64,000 nucleotides of DNA. It comes from Notamacropus eugenii (taxonomy: Eukaryota > Chordata > Mammalia > Diprotodontia > Macropodidae). Position numbers and translations under genes: made by a program. This document shows positions 9,640-21,416 of the stretch, piece after piece; the first letter of the stretch is position 1, and every line of letters starts with the position of its first letter. The stretch is taken from positions 388,638,853-388,702,852 of the forward strand of contig NC_092872.1 in the NCBI RefSeq assembly GCF_028372415.1, written 5' to 3'. Below the pieces are notes generated by a model. The model saw nothing but the letters and a program-made list of their open reading frames with translations. It made no database searches and had not been told where the DNA came from.

Positions 9640-12600
9640 TTAACCTATGAGAGAAGGCCAGAAATGTAGATTGTACTGCCAACTGTAGTATCACATTACT
9701 CCTATTTTCAAACAGAACTTCCCGGAGCTCTAGAACCTCAAACAATTCTTATTTAGGAACCCCATATCAGATTTTCCTTATGTGTCCTGGAATTTGTGCT
9801 TGAGGGCTGAGATTATGATACCCAGATACTCTGGTTTGGCAAATCAGGGTCATCACACTGGAGTCCTGTACTTTGAGAGGTCCTTGCAAAGCTTTTTGGG
9901 CCAACCAGGAGAAATTGATAGGCTCAGGAGAAGGTGGCACCATGAGTTTATGTTAAAAATTAGAAATGAACAATTAACTGTGAATGCTCTTAAACATAGA
10001 TCTATGCCTAGGCTTAGTAATTCTGAGCTGATAGCTTATCATGCCAATTGAGTGTCCACCCCAAGTCTAGTGCCAATCTAAGTGAGTTCCTGTGAGCAGA
10101 GGACTGCCAGACTGCTGAAGAAAGGGCTAATCAGTCTAGGATGTAAATGGAGCCAGTCAAAACTCCCAGGTGGATGGGACTGGCCTGCGAGTAGCTCCTA
10201 TACTTCTATACTTCTAGCCACCCAGTCTTCAGAACAAAACAAAAACTCAATTAAATTGAATTTAAAAAATAAAGTTAATAAACTCAAAGGAGGGCTGTGG
10301 GGAATGCTCCTCTCTTCCCTTCCACTTATCATTTGGGTTGGGTATTGTCTTTTTGTCTTCTTTCTTCCCTTTTCCTACCCTTTCTCTTGTCTTCACTTAT
10401 ATCCAAACTCTGGGTAACCCAGAGTGATTTTTCCCAGCATCTAGGATGCTACATAGTGATAGCTAAACACAGAGAGAGTCTAGCATGGAGTTTGTACTTC
10501 TCTTTTCATATCCTTCACCTTTTTTCACGTCTCTTTCCTCCAACCTTATTCCTTTATCTTTTGTTTATCCTTTTGTTAATCCTCTCCCCTTTCCTCTCCC
10601 ACCATTCTCTATGACTGTAACTTTCCTGCTTCACTCTCTCTCTTTGCATTTTTCTGTTGTTTTTGCGGTGTAGAAGTGTACAGAACATATTACTACTACT
10701 ACTCACAGGACACAGATGCCCATGCGCTCCAGAATGAATTGTAGTAGCGATCCCTGGCCTGCACCAGAATCTTCTTCCCCTTGTGACATTCAACTTGAGC
10801 AGAGGTTTCTGTAGTGAGGCTATTCTGAATCAAAAAAAGGAGAAAGCAGCCTGTTAACATTCTGTGATGGGCCACTCAGGATTGAACAAGGGTAGGAAAG
10901 GAAGCGTTATTCCTCCAAGCTTGTTCTTCAAGCTGTCACTCATCTTTTATTGTAAACTATAACTACAAATATATTCTAATGTCAAGTGGGCATGCTAGAC
11001 AGCCAACCAGTGGGAGATGTGGCCAACTGTGGGGAGATGATGCCACCTGCTGGTGTTATGTAATAATGCTGCCTTTTTTGGTTATATATTATGGAAACCA
11101 TCACTGTGTGACCTGGACTAATTTCCGTTCTCTGTAACTCTTGGGGATCAATCTGTCTGCGTTACTGAGCCTGAAGGTCAGATTATGTTCCCTAAACCAG
11201 ACTGATGGTTGTAACAGAGACAGCACACATAAATGTGTCCATCTTTCCATTTTTACTTTGGATTTTCAGAGATTCTTTGTTTAAAAGGACTGTATACTTG
11301 TCACGACTTTAAATATCTTTTGGGAAAAGCCTATTATTACATAACCATCACCACTCAAATTTTTACTGAAAAAGGTAAATAAATTCATAAGTTTGTATTA
11401 AATGGCTAACTATGTGCCAAGCTCTGTGCTAGACAATGCCTTCTTCTATCCAAGCTAGGATAGAAGCTAGGGCTAATAGAAGGGTCTCCATATTATATCT
11501 GAGCTATAGCACAGATTGGCCAAATCAGAGGAAAAAGATACTCACTACAGACAATATCACATTGGAGTTTAAATTTCCTCTGCTACGTCAATCCTAAATG
11601 TAGCCTTTAATTATGACCCAAATGCCTACTGAAGTGACAATGCAATATGGTGATAAGACTGCTGCATTTGGAGTGGAAAGACCTGAATTCAAACTTGAGC
11701 TCTGCCACTTACTACTTGTGTGGCCATGGGGAAGTGAGGCCCTCAGTCATCTCATCTGTAAAATGAGTGGGGTGCAGTAAATGACCCCAAAGATTCCTTT
11801 TAGTTCTAACAGTCTGGTTTTATAGTGTAAGCATTCTGAAAGTTCCCCCTGGTGGGAAAGCGATGTAATCGTTCAAAGATCTGGAAAATAATTTCTTTGC
11901 CTTTGGAATGAAAATTCATTTAACTTCAGTTGGCTCAGTAATAGTTTCCTCTCATTTTTTTTAAACCAGTTATTCAATATCACTTGTTGATCAGATCATG
12001 TGTTTTTAAGCACCTACTATGTGCCAAGCACTGTGCTAAGTGCTGGTTGGTCACAGCTACTTGCCATGTTGACAGTGTTGTTGAGGTATTCACAGAAGAC
12101 AGATGGATATGTGAGAGATTCAATTAAGACTTTTCCTTATACCCTAAGCGCAGTCAATACCAATTTGCTAAATTTTCATCTTTGTGCCATAGAATGACGT
12201 TATACAAACAACAACCATACTGCACAATGAAGAGCAAATCAACTTACCTTTTCTTTCTTGCCCCTGCCAGTAACTTGAATACTGAAATTCAGGGGGAAAT
12301 AGGAATGTGGTGTACTCCAGGTCTCAGGATACTCCCAGCTTAATTCCACAATCCTAGAATTCTTTAAGGGTTTGACTCGAAGGTTCCTGGGTGGGTCTGG
12401 TTTGACTATGGAAGAGAAAAGAGATAGTATTAATTTTCCTGAGGCAAATCTGGATTTTCGGAAGCTTTCTTGATACATCAAAAACTCAGGGAATAAACAT
12501 GCAGCAGTAGGATTCAGGTGTTTGGGATAGGTCATGCTCCTCTTCTGATACAACATTTTTAGTGGCTCCCTATTGCTAGGTAAGTAAACTGTGAACTCCT

Positions 12601-15591
12601 CTTCTTACTGTTCAAGGCCCTTGGCCATCTAGCACCATGCTAACTTTCTAGCTTTATCTCATGTTATACTTTTGGTTTGCCCTTCTCTGTTATTTCTAGC
12701 ACATAGTAACCAGTGAGCAATATGCTTTAGCTGATAATCCCCTAAACATGCCCTGTGATTTTTCTACCTCTGTACCTTTGCTTACTCTGTCCCCTACACT
12801 TGGAATGTTCTCCCTTTTCACTTGTTGAAATCCTAGAGTCTTATTTAGAGTTGGAAAGGACTTTAAAGGCTATTAAATCCAACTCCATTATTCTACAAAT
12901 GAGGAAACAAGGGTTACGTGATTTACTCAGGGTCATACAGTTGGTAATCATCACCATCATCATCATCAACATTTATATAGCTCCTACTATGTGCCAGGCA
13001 TGTGCACCTTACAAACATATCTCACTTGATTCTTTCAACAACCCTCTAAGTTAGTTGAGGCAGGATTCTTACCTATGTCTTCTTGAACCCAAGTGCAGTA
13101 TTCTAACAATTACCCCATAAATCACAGATCTAGACCTATTACCCATTTCCACCCACCAACCTCTGCCTTGAAAAAAATCATACAGGGCAGTCAAAAAGGC
13201 AATAAAATAAGATATTTCTCTTCACTTCTCAAAGGTTCTTGGGTTCAGTTATCCCTGAAACTAGTAGTATACAAAAATCAATTGAAAACGTACTGATATC
13301 TCTTACGAAGAAACTGCTGGTGTATTTTTCATATTTGTGCTTCTGAATAGCATCCAGGACAACCTCGATTGGCTGGCTTTCCTCAGCAGATGGGCAGGCG
13401 CTGACCTCTTGGCAGTCTGCTGTGTATTTTCGGTATTCCTTGTTGTCTACTTTGACTTTTTCTTCAGAGAGCACTGCGGGTCCACAGGTTATCCCTCGGG
13501 GATCTGAAGAGCTAAAATCAGACAAAGATTTACTTCCTTTCTTTTGGATTAGGTTAGGTGGTCATTAATTGATATGAGGTCAATTTATTCCTCCTAAGTA
13601 AGTCTGAGCACATTTGACTACTGCTAGTAGAAAAGGAAACAGAAATAGTCTTTCCAGTGCTTTCCCCGTCCCTGATCTTTCTAGATTTTTGTTGCTGTCT
13701 CACCTTAGAACTTCCTTCTGTGGCCTCCTCATCTTGTAACTCATATCCTCCCAAGCAGCTTTCTTACCCTGAAACATACTCCTCCATACCAGCCCCTTTC
13801 TCCCATTAATGAATTCCTTCTGGGGCCTGGATTAGTATTCTTCTCCTGATTTTCTATACTTTAACAACTTGTCCCCAGGAGCTACCTTCACCCCCACCCT
13901 CTCCCTCCTTGCTGTTCAGTTTGTCTTTTGTGTTTGTCTTTCTTTTTAGACTATAAGCTCTTTGAGGGCAGGCATGTTTCTATCTGCCTATATTCCCAGC
14001 ATTTAGCAAAGTTCCTGGCACACAGTAAGCACCTAATAAATTTTTGTTGCCTTGCCTTGTTGCTCTGCATCAAGGAATCATAACTTAGCAGATAAGTCTT
14101 AAGAATTCCCTAAGGGTCAGAGGGCTTAGGTAACTAACTTGTTCTTGGTTACTCAGCTTGTAATTGTTAAACGAGGGACTTGAACCAGGGAAACAGATCT
14201 CTGACTCTAAGACCAGCATATTATTCCTTAAGCCAACTGCCTTTCTCTGGGAAAGGATGGCAGGGGGAAAATGATAACTGGTTACAAATTAGAGGAAACT
14301 CTGGTAAGTCCAGGGAAAATTTCTGGTGGACTTTAGAGTTTTGGAAGCCTTCAGTATGACTAGCTTGAGCAGTGATGTAGGACTCCTAGATTCTATTTCT
14401 GGCCTAATCACTGACTCAAGCTGCAACTTTGTGCAAGTCAGCCTTAATTTCCATTTCTTCTTTGTCACTCTTCATGGCACTGCCGGTCTTACTGAATTGA
14501 GTATGTCTCAAGAGACCAGTTGTGAGTTTTTTTATGGGGCTCGTGTCTACTTAAGGACAGAGACAGAGCCTAGATTTGGAGTTAGAGGATCGAGGTTCAA
14601 AGTCTGACTCTCTCACTTATCTGGTATTTGTCCTGAAGAGTTATTTGGGTCCAGTGTCCTTATCTATATAGTACGAACAGATTGGACTAGAAAGCAATTA
14701 GATTAGATCGTGAGTTTCTGGAGAGCGGGAACTATTTTTGCCTTTCTTTGGGTCTCCAGTATTTAGGACAGTGCCTGGCGCAAAGTAGGCTCTTAATAAA
14801 TGCTTGTTAACTTGACTTGAATGTCCCTTCTGGTTGTAAATCTAAGCTCTAATGATTCAGGGTAGCTGAATTATAGATAGTAATATCTTCTTTGAGTAGA
14901 CAAATACCTGGTTTAAGTCTTCAAACTCCTTTCCTGATGCAAAAGCAAAATGGTGAAGGTTTTAGAAAACTTGTTTTCTGAGTTTTATTTATTTTTCTTT
15001 AGTAGATCATTGGATTTAGAGCTGGAAAGGGACCTTGAAGATTAGCTAGTCTAATGCTCTCACTTCACAGTTGAGGGAATTGAGTCCCAGAGAGATGAAA
15101 TTCTTGTGTAAGGTCCCATACACAGTAAGGGATCTGTCATTTGAACTTGGGTTCTGTCACCAAACCCAACACTGCAGATAAGTCATTTATATTTCCTTTC
15201 TATTTCTTAACAGAGTGACCCTAGAAAGATACTGGAGTAATAAAAACCAACAGTCTTACTTACCCTTTGCTGCTTCTAAGAGAGAATTTTAAGTCAGGAC
15301 TGCTTTCTGTAAGCCAGGAACAGGTGAAAGTTCCAGAATAATTCTTGGCCTCACACTTCAGATAGGTCTTGGTTTTGGGTTCTGGATTTAAAGAGGATAA
15401 AAATTTTAAAGCTTAAGGGTTTTTTTTGGGGAAAGACTTTGATTTTGAAGGTTATAAGTTAGCAATACACATATATCAAATGATCCTAGTTCCTTTCCTG
15501 GGGAAAAATGATGCCACTTCCATGTACTTTGTTGAATCAATTTTGGAAACATTTCATAGTTAAATGCAACTGCCAGCCATTCTGTGGGATG

Positions 15592-15630
<39 letters not shown>

Positions 15631-18492
15631 TAAAAAAAAGTTTTTTCTTTCAAAGTTAACATATTTCAGTGATCCTTGTTTTCCTCCAGCCTGAGAAACT
15701 TCTTGTACCAAAGCAACCTTCTCTAAATTAGTAGATCAATCAATCAGTCAACATTTAATAAATGCCTACCATATGCCAGGGCCTGGGCTGCTAAACCTGT
15801 AAGGTACAAACTGAAAAAATAAACAGATCTCATTGGGCTTATATTCTAATGGGGGTAGGGAGAAAGAGACATTGTAATATACACATATATAGGCAGACAA
15901 AAAACACATACAGAACAGACATAAGATAACCTTTCAAGAGGAAGGCCCAAACATCTGAGGCAACTAGAAAAGTCCTGATGGAAGTTTAGATAGTTCCTTG
16001 AGGGAAATGAAAGTTAGATGATTTGCACAGGGCTACGCAGCTAGTAAATATCACAGACAGGATTTGAACCCGATTTGTCTATAAGCCCATTCTTTCTATG
16101 GATTTATACTAACAAGTTATACATTATTAATATTTGATACCTTAGATTATTCATTTTTGTTAGTGTTTTAAGACCTTTTTGAAGTATATAAACTACATCT
16201 GATCATCTCAATAACAAGATTAGATGAAAGTAGCCCAAAGAACACCCTCATCGGAGAATTTATAGCTTTTAGGTGGTTTCAGTGAAGAATCTGATGTCAT
16301 TTCACTCCAAGCCACAATTTCTTGCCCTTTTAAAATTTTTTACTGAGGCTAAAAGTGGAATTTACATTGTACTTGAGAGAAAAGAATTACCTTTCTGGTC
16401 TTTCACAATGTCAGTGGACCAAATCCCATCTTCCATTACTCGGATTAACAATAACTTGCGACTTAGCACCTCTTCTCCTTTCTGACAAATGTAGGTGCCA
16501 GCATCTGTAAACTCCCTCACTTGGACAGTCAACGTCTTGCCTGTTCCTAAGATCTGGCCATTCTTGTTTGAGGTCCAGGTAATAGTGTTTTCCTTTTCAG
16601 ATGAATCACAGGTCAGGACCACTGTTTCAGCTGGAGCATCAGGATGCCATTCTACTTCCACGACATAAACTGAAAAATCATAGGAAACAGAGAGATCTGG
16701 CAGAGTTGTTCGTTTTGTAGGAATGGAGCCTATTTGTTTGTCTGGAGGTTATAGTCTCATGACAGTCAAAAGATTTTCTATGCATCCACTTGAAATATTT
16801 CCTACTTGTTCAATCATTCGATAGTATAGCGAATGACTGGTTTGTATCATTTCTCGTAAAACTCGGTTCATATACTTGGAGATGAAGCCAAGTACTCTCC
16901 ACAATGCCTCTTGTAGCCACGCCATTCTTTTCATTCACACTATAGCTATTCTACTTCTGTGCCTGATTACCTCTCACCTGAACTGTTACAAGAGGGCTAC
17001 TAAGTGATTTTCAACACCCAGGTTCCAATATATCCTTCATATCTAACTGTCCACCTGACTAGCACAATAATTCTTCCAGTCAGCCAGGACCAAGTCATCT
17101 TTGACTTTTCCCATCCTCTTTTCCTTCTTTCACATATTCAATTATTTGGTATTCTACCTCCACAATATTTCATATCTTTCCCTTCCTTTTAACTCATATC
17201 ACCATTATTCTAGTTAAAGACACTTTGAGGATGGACCTAAGAAGATCTAAGTGCAGGAGAATTCATGTTCCCTGAAAGTAGAGAAGGTTTTGTTTTTGTC
17301 TTTGCATTCACTTGGTCATTCACTTATTCAACAAACATCTGTTAAGTTCCTAAGGGCAAGACATTGTGTTATGTTTTGGGATACAAAGGAAAAAACAACC
17401 AAAACCTCCTCAGAAGCTTGCCACAATACGCAGTGAGCACTTAATAAACGTTCATTGTTGAACTGAATTTCACCCTCACTACCACCGTCTCATCCCAGTG
17501 TTTATCTGGTCTGGGATAATTTTGCTTCAGCCAAATTTTCTTGGTAGAAAATTTCATAACCAAAAGAAGAGCGTTTGCCAGATTTATTATCAGGCTATGA
17601 CTTACAATGATAGTAGAATTTTGGGCAGGAAACATAGTAGGTCAGAGACCTGGAATGTTCTAGCCCCATTACCACATGATTCTTTAAAAAAATAATATTG
17701 ATAATTTTCAGTAACACAAGCAAAATTTCCAGACTAAATATTGTCTAGGCCCACCACTTACTAACTTGTATGACTGATGATCATGGCATTAAAATATGGG
17801 CATCATCAAGAGGGGAAAGAAGACAGATGTCTTCTCACTCTAGAGATGCTGCTAACCCTGAAGTCCCCTTCTTTGATGGTGAGTTCTTGCCTGGAACTTT
17901 TATATAAGGAAGAGCTGAAAATCCATGCTCAATTCTAACCTGTCTCCACTCCGCACTTTTACACTTAGTCTGCACAGAAATATCTGCCCCATACCCTCTC
18001 AGCTTCTTAGCTCCTTGTTATATGTCACTTTCCTCATAAGAATGTAAGCTCTCTGAGGCTAGAGACTGTCTTTTCTTGAACTAGTATTCTCAGTGCTTAG
18101 CTGCTTACATCTCTCTCTCCATAAATACATTTATATATATTTAACATGCAAATATAAATCTATATCTGCATATATATTTATACATCATTCAACATTACCT
18201 TTGAAGGGTAATGTTTTAATACATGAAAGAGGAAGTGACTTTGTGATGGAGCACAAACTGGGACTTTATTGTATGACTGTCCTTTCTACCTTGGGCAGTA
18301 GAAACACCCACACAGGAGGCAGACTACTTAACAGAAGTAGGAATACTTAAGGCACATCCTTCATAAATATCCATGTATTCAACAGAAAAGAAGAGGATAG
18401 CTACCATTTTTTTCCAGTTCCCATAAGGCCATGAGAGGAGTTGCCAACAAAAGCAAAGAAAATAAGGAGATGACCAATTGCTGATGACACAT
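9640..18492 (-). CDS. IL12B: Interleukin-12 subunit beta (IL-12/IL-23 p40), spliced coding region
   Basis: Secreted p40 chain that pairs with p35 to make IL-12 and with p19 to make IL-23, driving Th1 and Th17 responses. Coding segments on the minus strand are 18492-18405, 16669-16391, 15381-15264, 13511-13294, 12405-12248, 10824-10707 and 9644-9640 (stop TAA). All introns are GT-AG and phases fit, giving 327 residues. Residues 1-22 are a signal peptide starting MCHQQLVIS. An Ig-like domain (C50-C91) and two fibronectin-III domains follow (C132-C143, C171-C195, C300-C327). C201 lies where human p40 has the cysteine that bonds p35/p19. W319-S-A-W322 is the WSxWS-type motif. The frame is open throughout, so the gene looks functional. 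Identification rests on remembered human p40; spacing agrees within one or two residues. Confidence 0.96.
9645..10706 (-). other. IL12B intron 7
   Basis: Contains the second 7SL-derived sequence, then pyrimidine-rich DNA at 10300-10660. I see no coding potential. The stop-rich triplet run (TAG)n lies directly after the exon 7 donor. Confidence 0.7.
9990..10240 (+). repeat. 5'-truncated 7SL RNA-derived sequence in IL12B intron 7
   Basis: It aligns with the central and 3' part of 7SL: ATGCCAATTGAGTGTCC near 10040, CTAGTGCCAATCTAAGTGAG, GGAGCCAGTCAAAACTCCC near 10150, then GGGACTGGCCTGCGAGTAGC. An A-rich tail follows to about 10275. It is more diverged than the copy at 9081 and in the same orientation. 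The left limit is uncertain. Confidence 0.65.
10707..10824 (-). CDS. IL12B: IL12B exon 7: end of D3 with WSxW motif
   Basis: This 118-nt exon has acceptor TTGATTCAG. It encodes [33 protein letters not shown] and the first base of Cys327. The donor GTGAGT (10706-10701) immediately follows ...GTGTCCT. Unspliced read-through would instead give C-E and a TAG at 10701-10699. Splicing to exon 8 restores the conserved terminal cysteine, so I prefer it. The last residues remain the least certain part of the model. Confidence 0.87.
10825..12247 (-). other. IL12B intron 6 with SINE and L2 fragments
   Basis: Holds an L2 3' end fragment (about 11390-11450, antisense), a MIR-like CORE-SINE in plus orientation (11635-11825) with the usual TGCCACTTACT...GTGTGGCC core, and another short L2 end at 12005-12050. 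The rest is unique. Confidence 0.6.
12248..12405 (-). CDS. IL12B: IL12B exon 6: first part of D3
   Basis: This 158-nt exon has acceptor TTCCATAG and donor GTAAGT, phase 2 in and phase 0 out. It encodes [35 protein letters not shown] and LNFSIQV. The KPDPP linker and the WSTPHSYF block are diagnostic of p40. The free cysteine of human p40 in this strand is Ser276 here, which creates the sequon N274-F-S276. Confidence 0.95.
12406..13293 (-). other. IL12B intron 5 with L2 and MIR-like fragments
   Basis: Positions 12545-12830 resemble the L2 3' coding/UTR region in plus orientation (CTCCCTATTGC...GGAATGTTCTCCC). Positions 12830-13100 are MIR/CORE-SINE-like, with a short (ATC)n run at 12950-12966. 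Confidence 0.55.
13294..13511 (-). CDS. IL12B: IL12B exon 5: D2, including the partner-binding cysteine
   Basis: This 218-nt exon has acceptor GATTTTAG and donor A|GTACGT. It encodes [45 protein letters not shown] and [10 protein letters not shown]. The pair is C171-C195. C201 in VSACPS corresponds to the human cysteine that links p40 to p35 or p19. Human ENYTSS is here EKYTSS, so that N-glycosylation sequon is missing. Confidence 0.95.
13512..15263 (-). other. IL12B intron 4 with several ancient repeats
   Basis: L2 3' ends in plus orientation lie at 13925-14058 and 14705-14825; both carry the CTCTTTGAGGGCAGG-like and CACAGTAAGCACCTAATAAA-like end. MIR/CORE-SINE fragments lie near 14110-14235, 14340-14470, 14550-14700 and 15004-15175. 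Confidence 0.6.
15264..15381 (-). CDS. IL12B: IL12B exon 4: start of D2
   Basis: This 118-nt exon has acceptor AAATCCAG and donor GTAAGT. It encodes residues 123-161 and part of Gly162: [24 protein letters not shown], then [10 protein letters not shown]. The pair is C132-C143, with one sequon N136-Y-S. The human sequon in EPKNKT is absent because Asn is replaced by Thr. It is too short to stand out as an ORF and was found by reading between exons 3 and 5. Confidence 0.93.
15382..16390 (-). other. IL12B intron 3 with (CA)n and L2 end
   Basis: Contains a (CA)n microsatellite (15593-15628), an antisense L2 3' end at about 15730-15960 (CAATCAGTCAACATTTAATA) and a MIR-like piece at 16005-16095. 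Confidence 0.6.
15593..15628. repeat. (CA)18 microsatellite
   Basis: Uninterrupted CA dinucleotides inside IL12B intron 3. Confidence 0.97.
16391..16669 (-). CDS. IL12B: IL12B exon 3: Ig-like domain D1
   Basis: This 279-nt exon has acceptor TTTTTCAG and donor G|GTAATT. It encodes residues 30-122 plus one base. Key stretches are [37 protein letters not shown] and EDGIWSTDI, all recognisable p40 D1 blocks. The disulfide pair is C50-C91. One residue is inserted relative to human between the two cysteines. Confidence 0.95.
16670..18404 (-). other. IL12B intron 2 with L2 fragments
   Basis: L2-like sequence lies at 16930-17230 and 17930-18130 (plus orientation) and a short antisense L2 end at 17300-17400. 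Positions 16740-16930 are unassigned. Confidence 0.55.
18405..18492 (-). CDS. IL12B: IL12B exon 2: start codon and signal peptide
   Basis: The acceptor ...CCCACAG abuts the ATG, as in human. The exon encodes 29 residues, [20 protein letters not shown] then MALWELEKN, plus the first base of Val30. The hydrophobic core and the cleavage site before LWELEKN fit a secreted protein. The donor is G|GTAGCT. Confidence 0.95.
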
Positions 18493-20495
18493 CTGTGGGA
18501 GAGAAAGAGACAAAGATTGGGCTCTTAAGTCATCTTTGGGGACCAGATCACACTTCCTTGATCATTCCCCCACCCTCCCTGTACTGACATCAAAGTAGTG
18601 CTGATGTTCAAATAGGTTATTATGATGTTGCTTACGATATATGTTTATGTTCTAACTGTATTATAACATCCTCTCATAAGGAGTTTGAACAAAATGAACG
18701 TGTCCAGTGCTTAGCACAGAGTAGGTCCTTTATAAATGCTTGTTGACTGTATTTAGAGAAAGGAAGATCATAGAATTGAAGTTTCCCATAACTTGGTGAA
18801 GGTAGCAGTGACAGGAGTAATTTATATGGTGCTTCACTTAGAATGTAAGGCAGGTATTGCAAATGTTATTATCTTTGTCTTATAGATGAGAAAACTGAGG
18901 TACTGAGAGGCTTGGTGACTTTCTTTTAGTAAAATAGTAGGTAGTTGAGGCAAAATTTGAACCCATGACTCTAATTCAGTACAACTTCCACATGTTACAC
19001 TGCCCCTGCGTAATTATACAGGCATTCCTAAAATCCTCAGGGCAAATTCACATAAACCATGGTTAATGGGCACTAAATTTAAAAAAGCAACATAATATAT
19101 CCCAAATCATTTGGTAAAAATTTCTCTGAATGGAGAAATGTATTTGTAGAGTGAAAGGGGATATTAGCATTCCAATTTTCTCATTTTAGAAATGAAGAAA
19201 TTGAAGGCCAGTTTGATGAAATGATTTGCACAAGGTCACACAGTGAGACAGGGCTAGACAACAGTTTTTCTGAGAAAATATCTTGGAATTTTTAATGAGC
19301 TGAAAACTCAGCATGGATCAATAGAGTGGTATGATAAACAATATTCAGTCAGTCAATAAGCATTTATTAATCACCTCCTATGTGGTAGGCACTGTGTTAA
19401 GTACTAAAGGAAAAGGACAGTCCTTGCTCTTTGGAGGAAACAACATGCAAACAAATACAAACAAGCTATATTCAAGATAAACAGGAAATAATTAAGAGAA
19501 GGAAGACTATAGTCAAGACAACTTGGGTTCAAATCCTGCCTAGGAGATTTACTAGCTGTGTAACCCTATGCAAATCATTTAACATATATTCTACATCAGA
19601 GATTACAATAGTGCTGATAATAGGAAATTCAGGATTTAAGTTAATTAAAAATAAAAATGGGAAATTCAGGATTTAAATTAATTAAAATGTTAGAATTGAG
19701 ATGGGTTGGGAAAAGCTTCCTGTAGAAGATGGAATTTTAATTGGGACTTCAAGGAAGCCAGGGAAGGCAGTAGCCAGACATAAGGAGGTAAAGTTTTCCA
19801 GCAGTGGGGGTCCTATGGAGTATTGCATTCAGTTCTTCTGATAGGAAGAAAGTGGAAGGGAAGGCAACCAAGAGAGGGAGGGACCTCAGGTTTATGCCAG
19901 AAGGGAAGGAATTATAAGAACTAGAGATTTTTAGACTAGAAAAGATTGGGGGGAGAGGGTAACATAATAGCTGCCTCTAAGTATTAGAACGGTTGTCATG
20001 TAGAAAAGGAATTAGTTTTGTTTGGTCTCAAAGGACAGAACTGCAAAGAGAGAAATTTAGGCTTCCCAACAAAATGATAGGAGGGGTATCCCTCTTCTTG
20101 GTGGTCTTTAAGTAAAGCTTAGATACTACTTGCCAGGTCTGACAGAGAGGATTCTTGTTCAGGGCTACATTGGGCGACATTGCCACTGAGATTCCTTCCA
20201 ATTCTGAGATTCTGTTCTGTGATAAATAGGAGAGGTTGCCCCATGGTGTTCCAACCTCAAATACACTATCTCTTCCTTCACTTTTCTAGCTATTATTCGT
20301 TACTTTGGCTCAACAATGTTAATAATAAGAAACAAAAATAACAATCAAATTGTATTGGTAAGTCAGCTATTCTATTTATGAAGTGCTTTGCAAACTTCAT
20401 TAGTGTGCTTTCTTTCTAAGGAAGGATTGAAGAAAAGGAACGAATAGGTCAAATTCTAATTTAAAAATATTCTTTTAAAGGACCTCCTAAATTCT

Positions 20496-20539
<44 letters not shown>

Positions 20540-21416
20540 TTGGTGGTGGTACTAGTGGTGGTCGCACTAGTAGTAGTAGTAGTAATTTTTCAAGCACCTG
20601 GTTTGAAATAAGTGAGCCAATATCTGGGATTTGATAATCTTTTTGTTCTGTATCATGTTTATGATGGTGGTGTAAATAATTTTCCACGAAAACAAGTATA
20701 ATGTGACAAATGTAAGACATTTTAGATAAATATATAGCTTTTTCCTTTTAGATTTCCATAAATTTAAACAGCTTTTAAAAAACCATTTGATATCATTTAA
20801 AAATTTCCTTAGGCCCAAAGTAAAGTGGGCCATATCACTAAAGACCAGATCTGATTGCTCTCACAGTCCAGATAGCCAGAAATTCTGGATCAATGGGTTC
20901 CTGGTAGATTCAAGAAAAATAAAGGCTTTAAAAGGTTATCAAAAGACTTCTTTATCATCAATAAGCTGATTAAAATAGGTTGAAAGACTTTGAGTGGTGA
21001 TGGGGTGTCATATAGTTCTTGCATTAGAGTTGACAATAGGAGAAGCCTCAGGATTTAAATCAATTAAAATGGTAGAAAAAAAGATCACAGTGAGGGGAAT
21101 ATATGCTATAAAGCAGATCTCTCTTAGTCTTAGCTTGAGTTAAGAGAATGTAGAAAATGAGATTTAGAAGATATGGAAGATGAAAATTAGCACCTAAAAC
21201 AGACAAACCAAGTTCTATTCAAGTTGTCCTAAGTAAAGTAAAAATGATTTCAATAAACTCTCTTTCTTTATCCTTGAATATAATAAACCTTCTACAGAAC
21301 AGTGTAAAATATACATACATATAGACATATAACCCCTCTCCATATATATGTAATATATATCATAACCACAACAACAATTCAAAAATACATATTGATTTTA
21401 GCTCAGAGGTACTCAC
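18493..21416 (-). other. IL12B intron 1 with SINE, L2 and triplet repeat
   Basis: Holds MIR/CORE-SINE fragments (18810-19010, 19140-19260), an antisense L2 3' end (19340-19800, with a SINE core near 19510-19590) and a (TAG)n triplet array at 20496-20584. Positions 20600-21400 look unique. Confidence 0.6.
20496..20584. repeat. (TAG)n trinucleotide microsatellite, interrupted
   Basis: About 15 TAG units, a TGG/CTAG interruption, then five more, in IL12B intron 1. Confidence 0.95.

Larger units (their letters stand above)
7649..9644 (-). other. IL12B: IL12B exon 8: last two coding bases, stop and 3'UTR
   Basis: The acceptor CTCTCATAG at 9645-9653 is followed by GT-TAA, completing TGT (Cys327) and the stop (9642-9640). 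About 2 kb of 3'UTR follows. Blocks resemble remembered human IL12B 3'UTR: ATGCAAAATGTGAATT near 8722-8707, CATCAGTTTTATGA near 8660, and TTACTTTTAAGT near 7750. Together they place the transcript end at the AATAAA near 7,670. A 7SL-derived insert interrupts the exon at 9081-9412. Confidence 0.85.

Noticed and set aside
10554..10793. 79-codon minus frame MNVTRGRRF
   Set aside because: Out-of-frame shadow of IL12B exon 7.
13229..13525. 98-codon minus frame as a stand-alone small gene
   Set aside because: Its core is IL12B exon 5; both ends run into introns past canonical splice sites.
16362..16661. 99-codon minus frame starting at an internal Met
   Set aside because: It is IL12B exon 3 (16391-16669) plus intron sequence; the true start is in exon 2.
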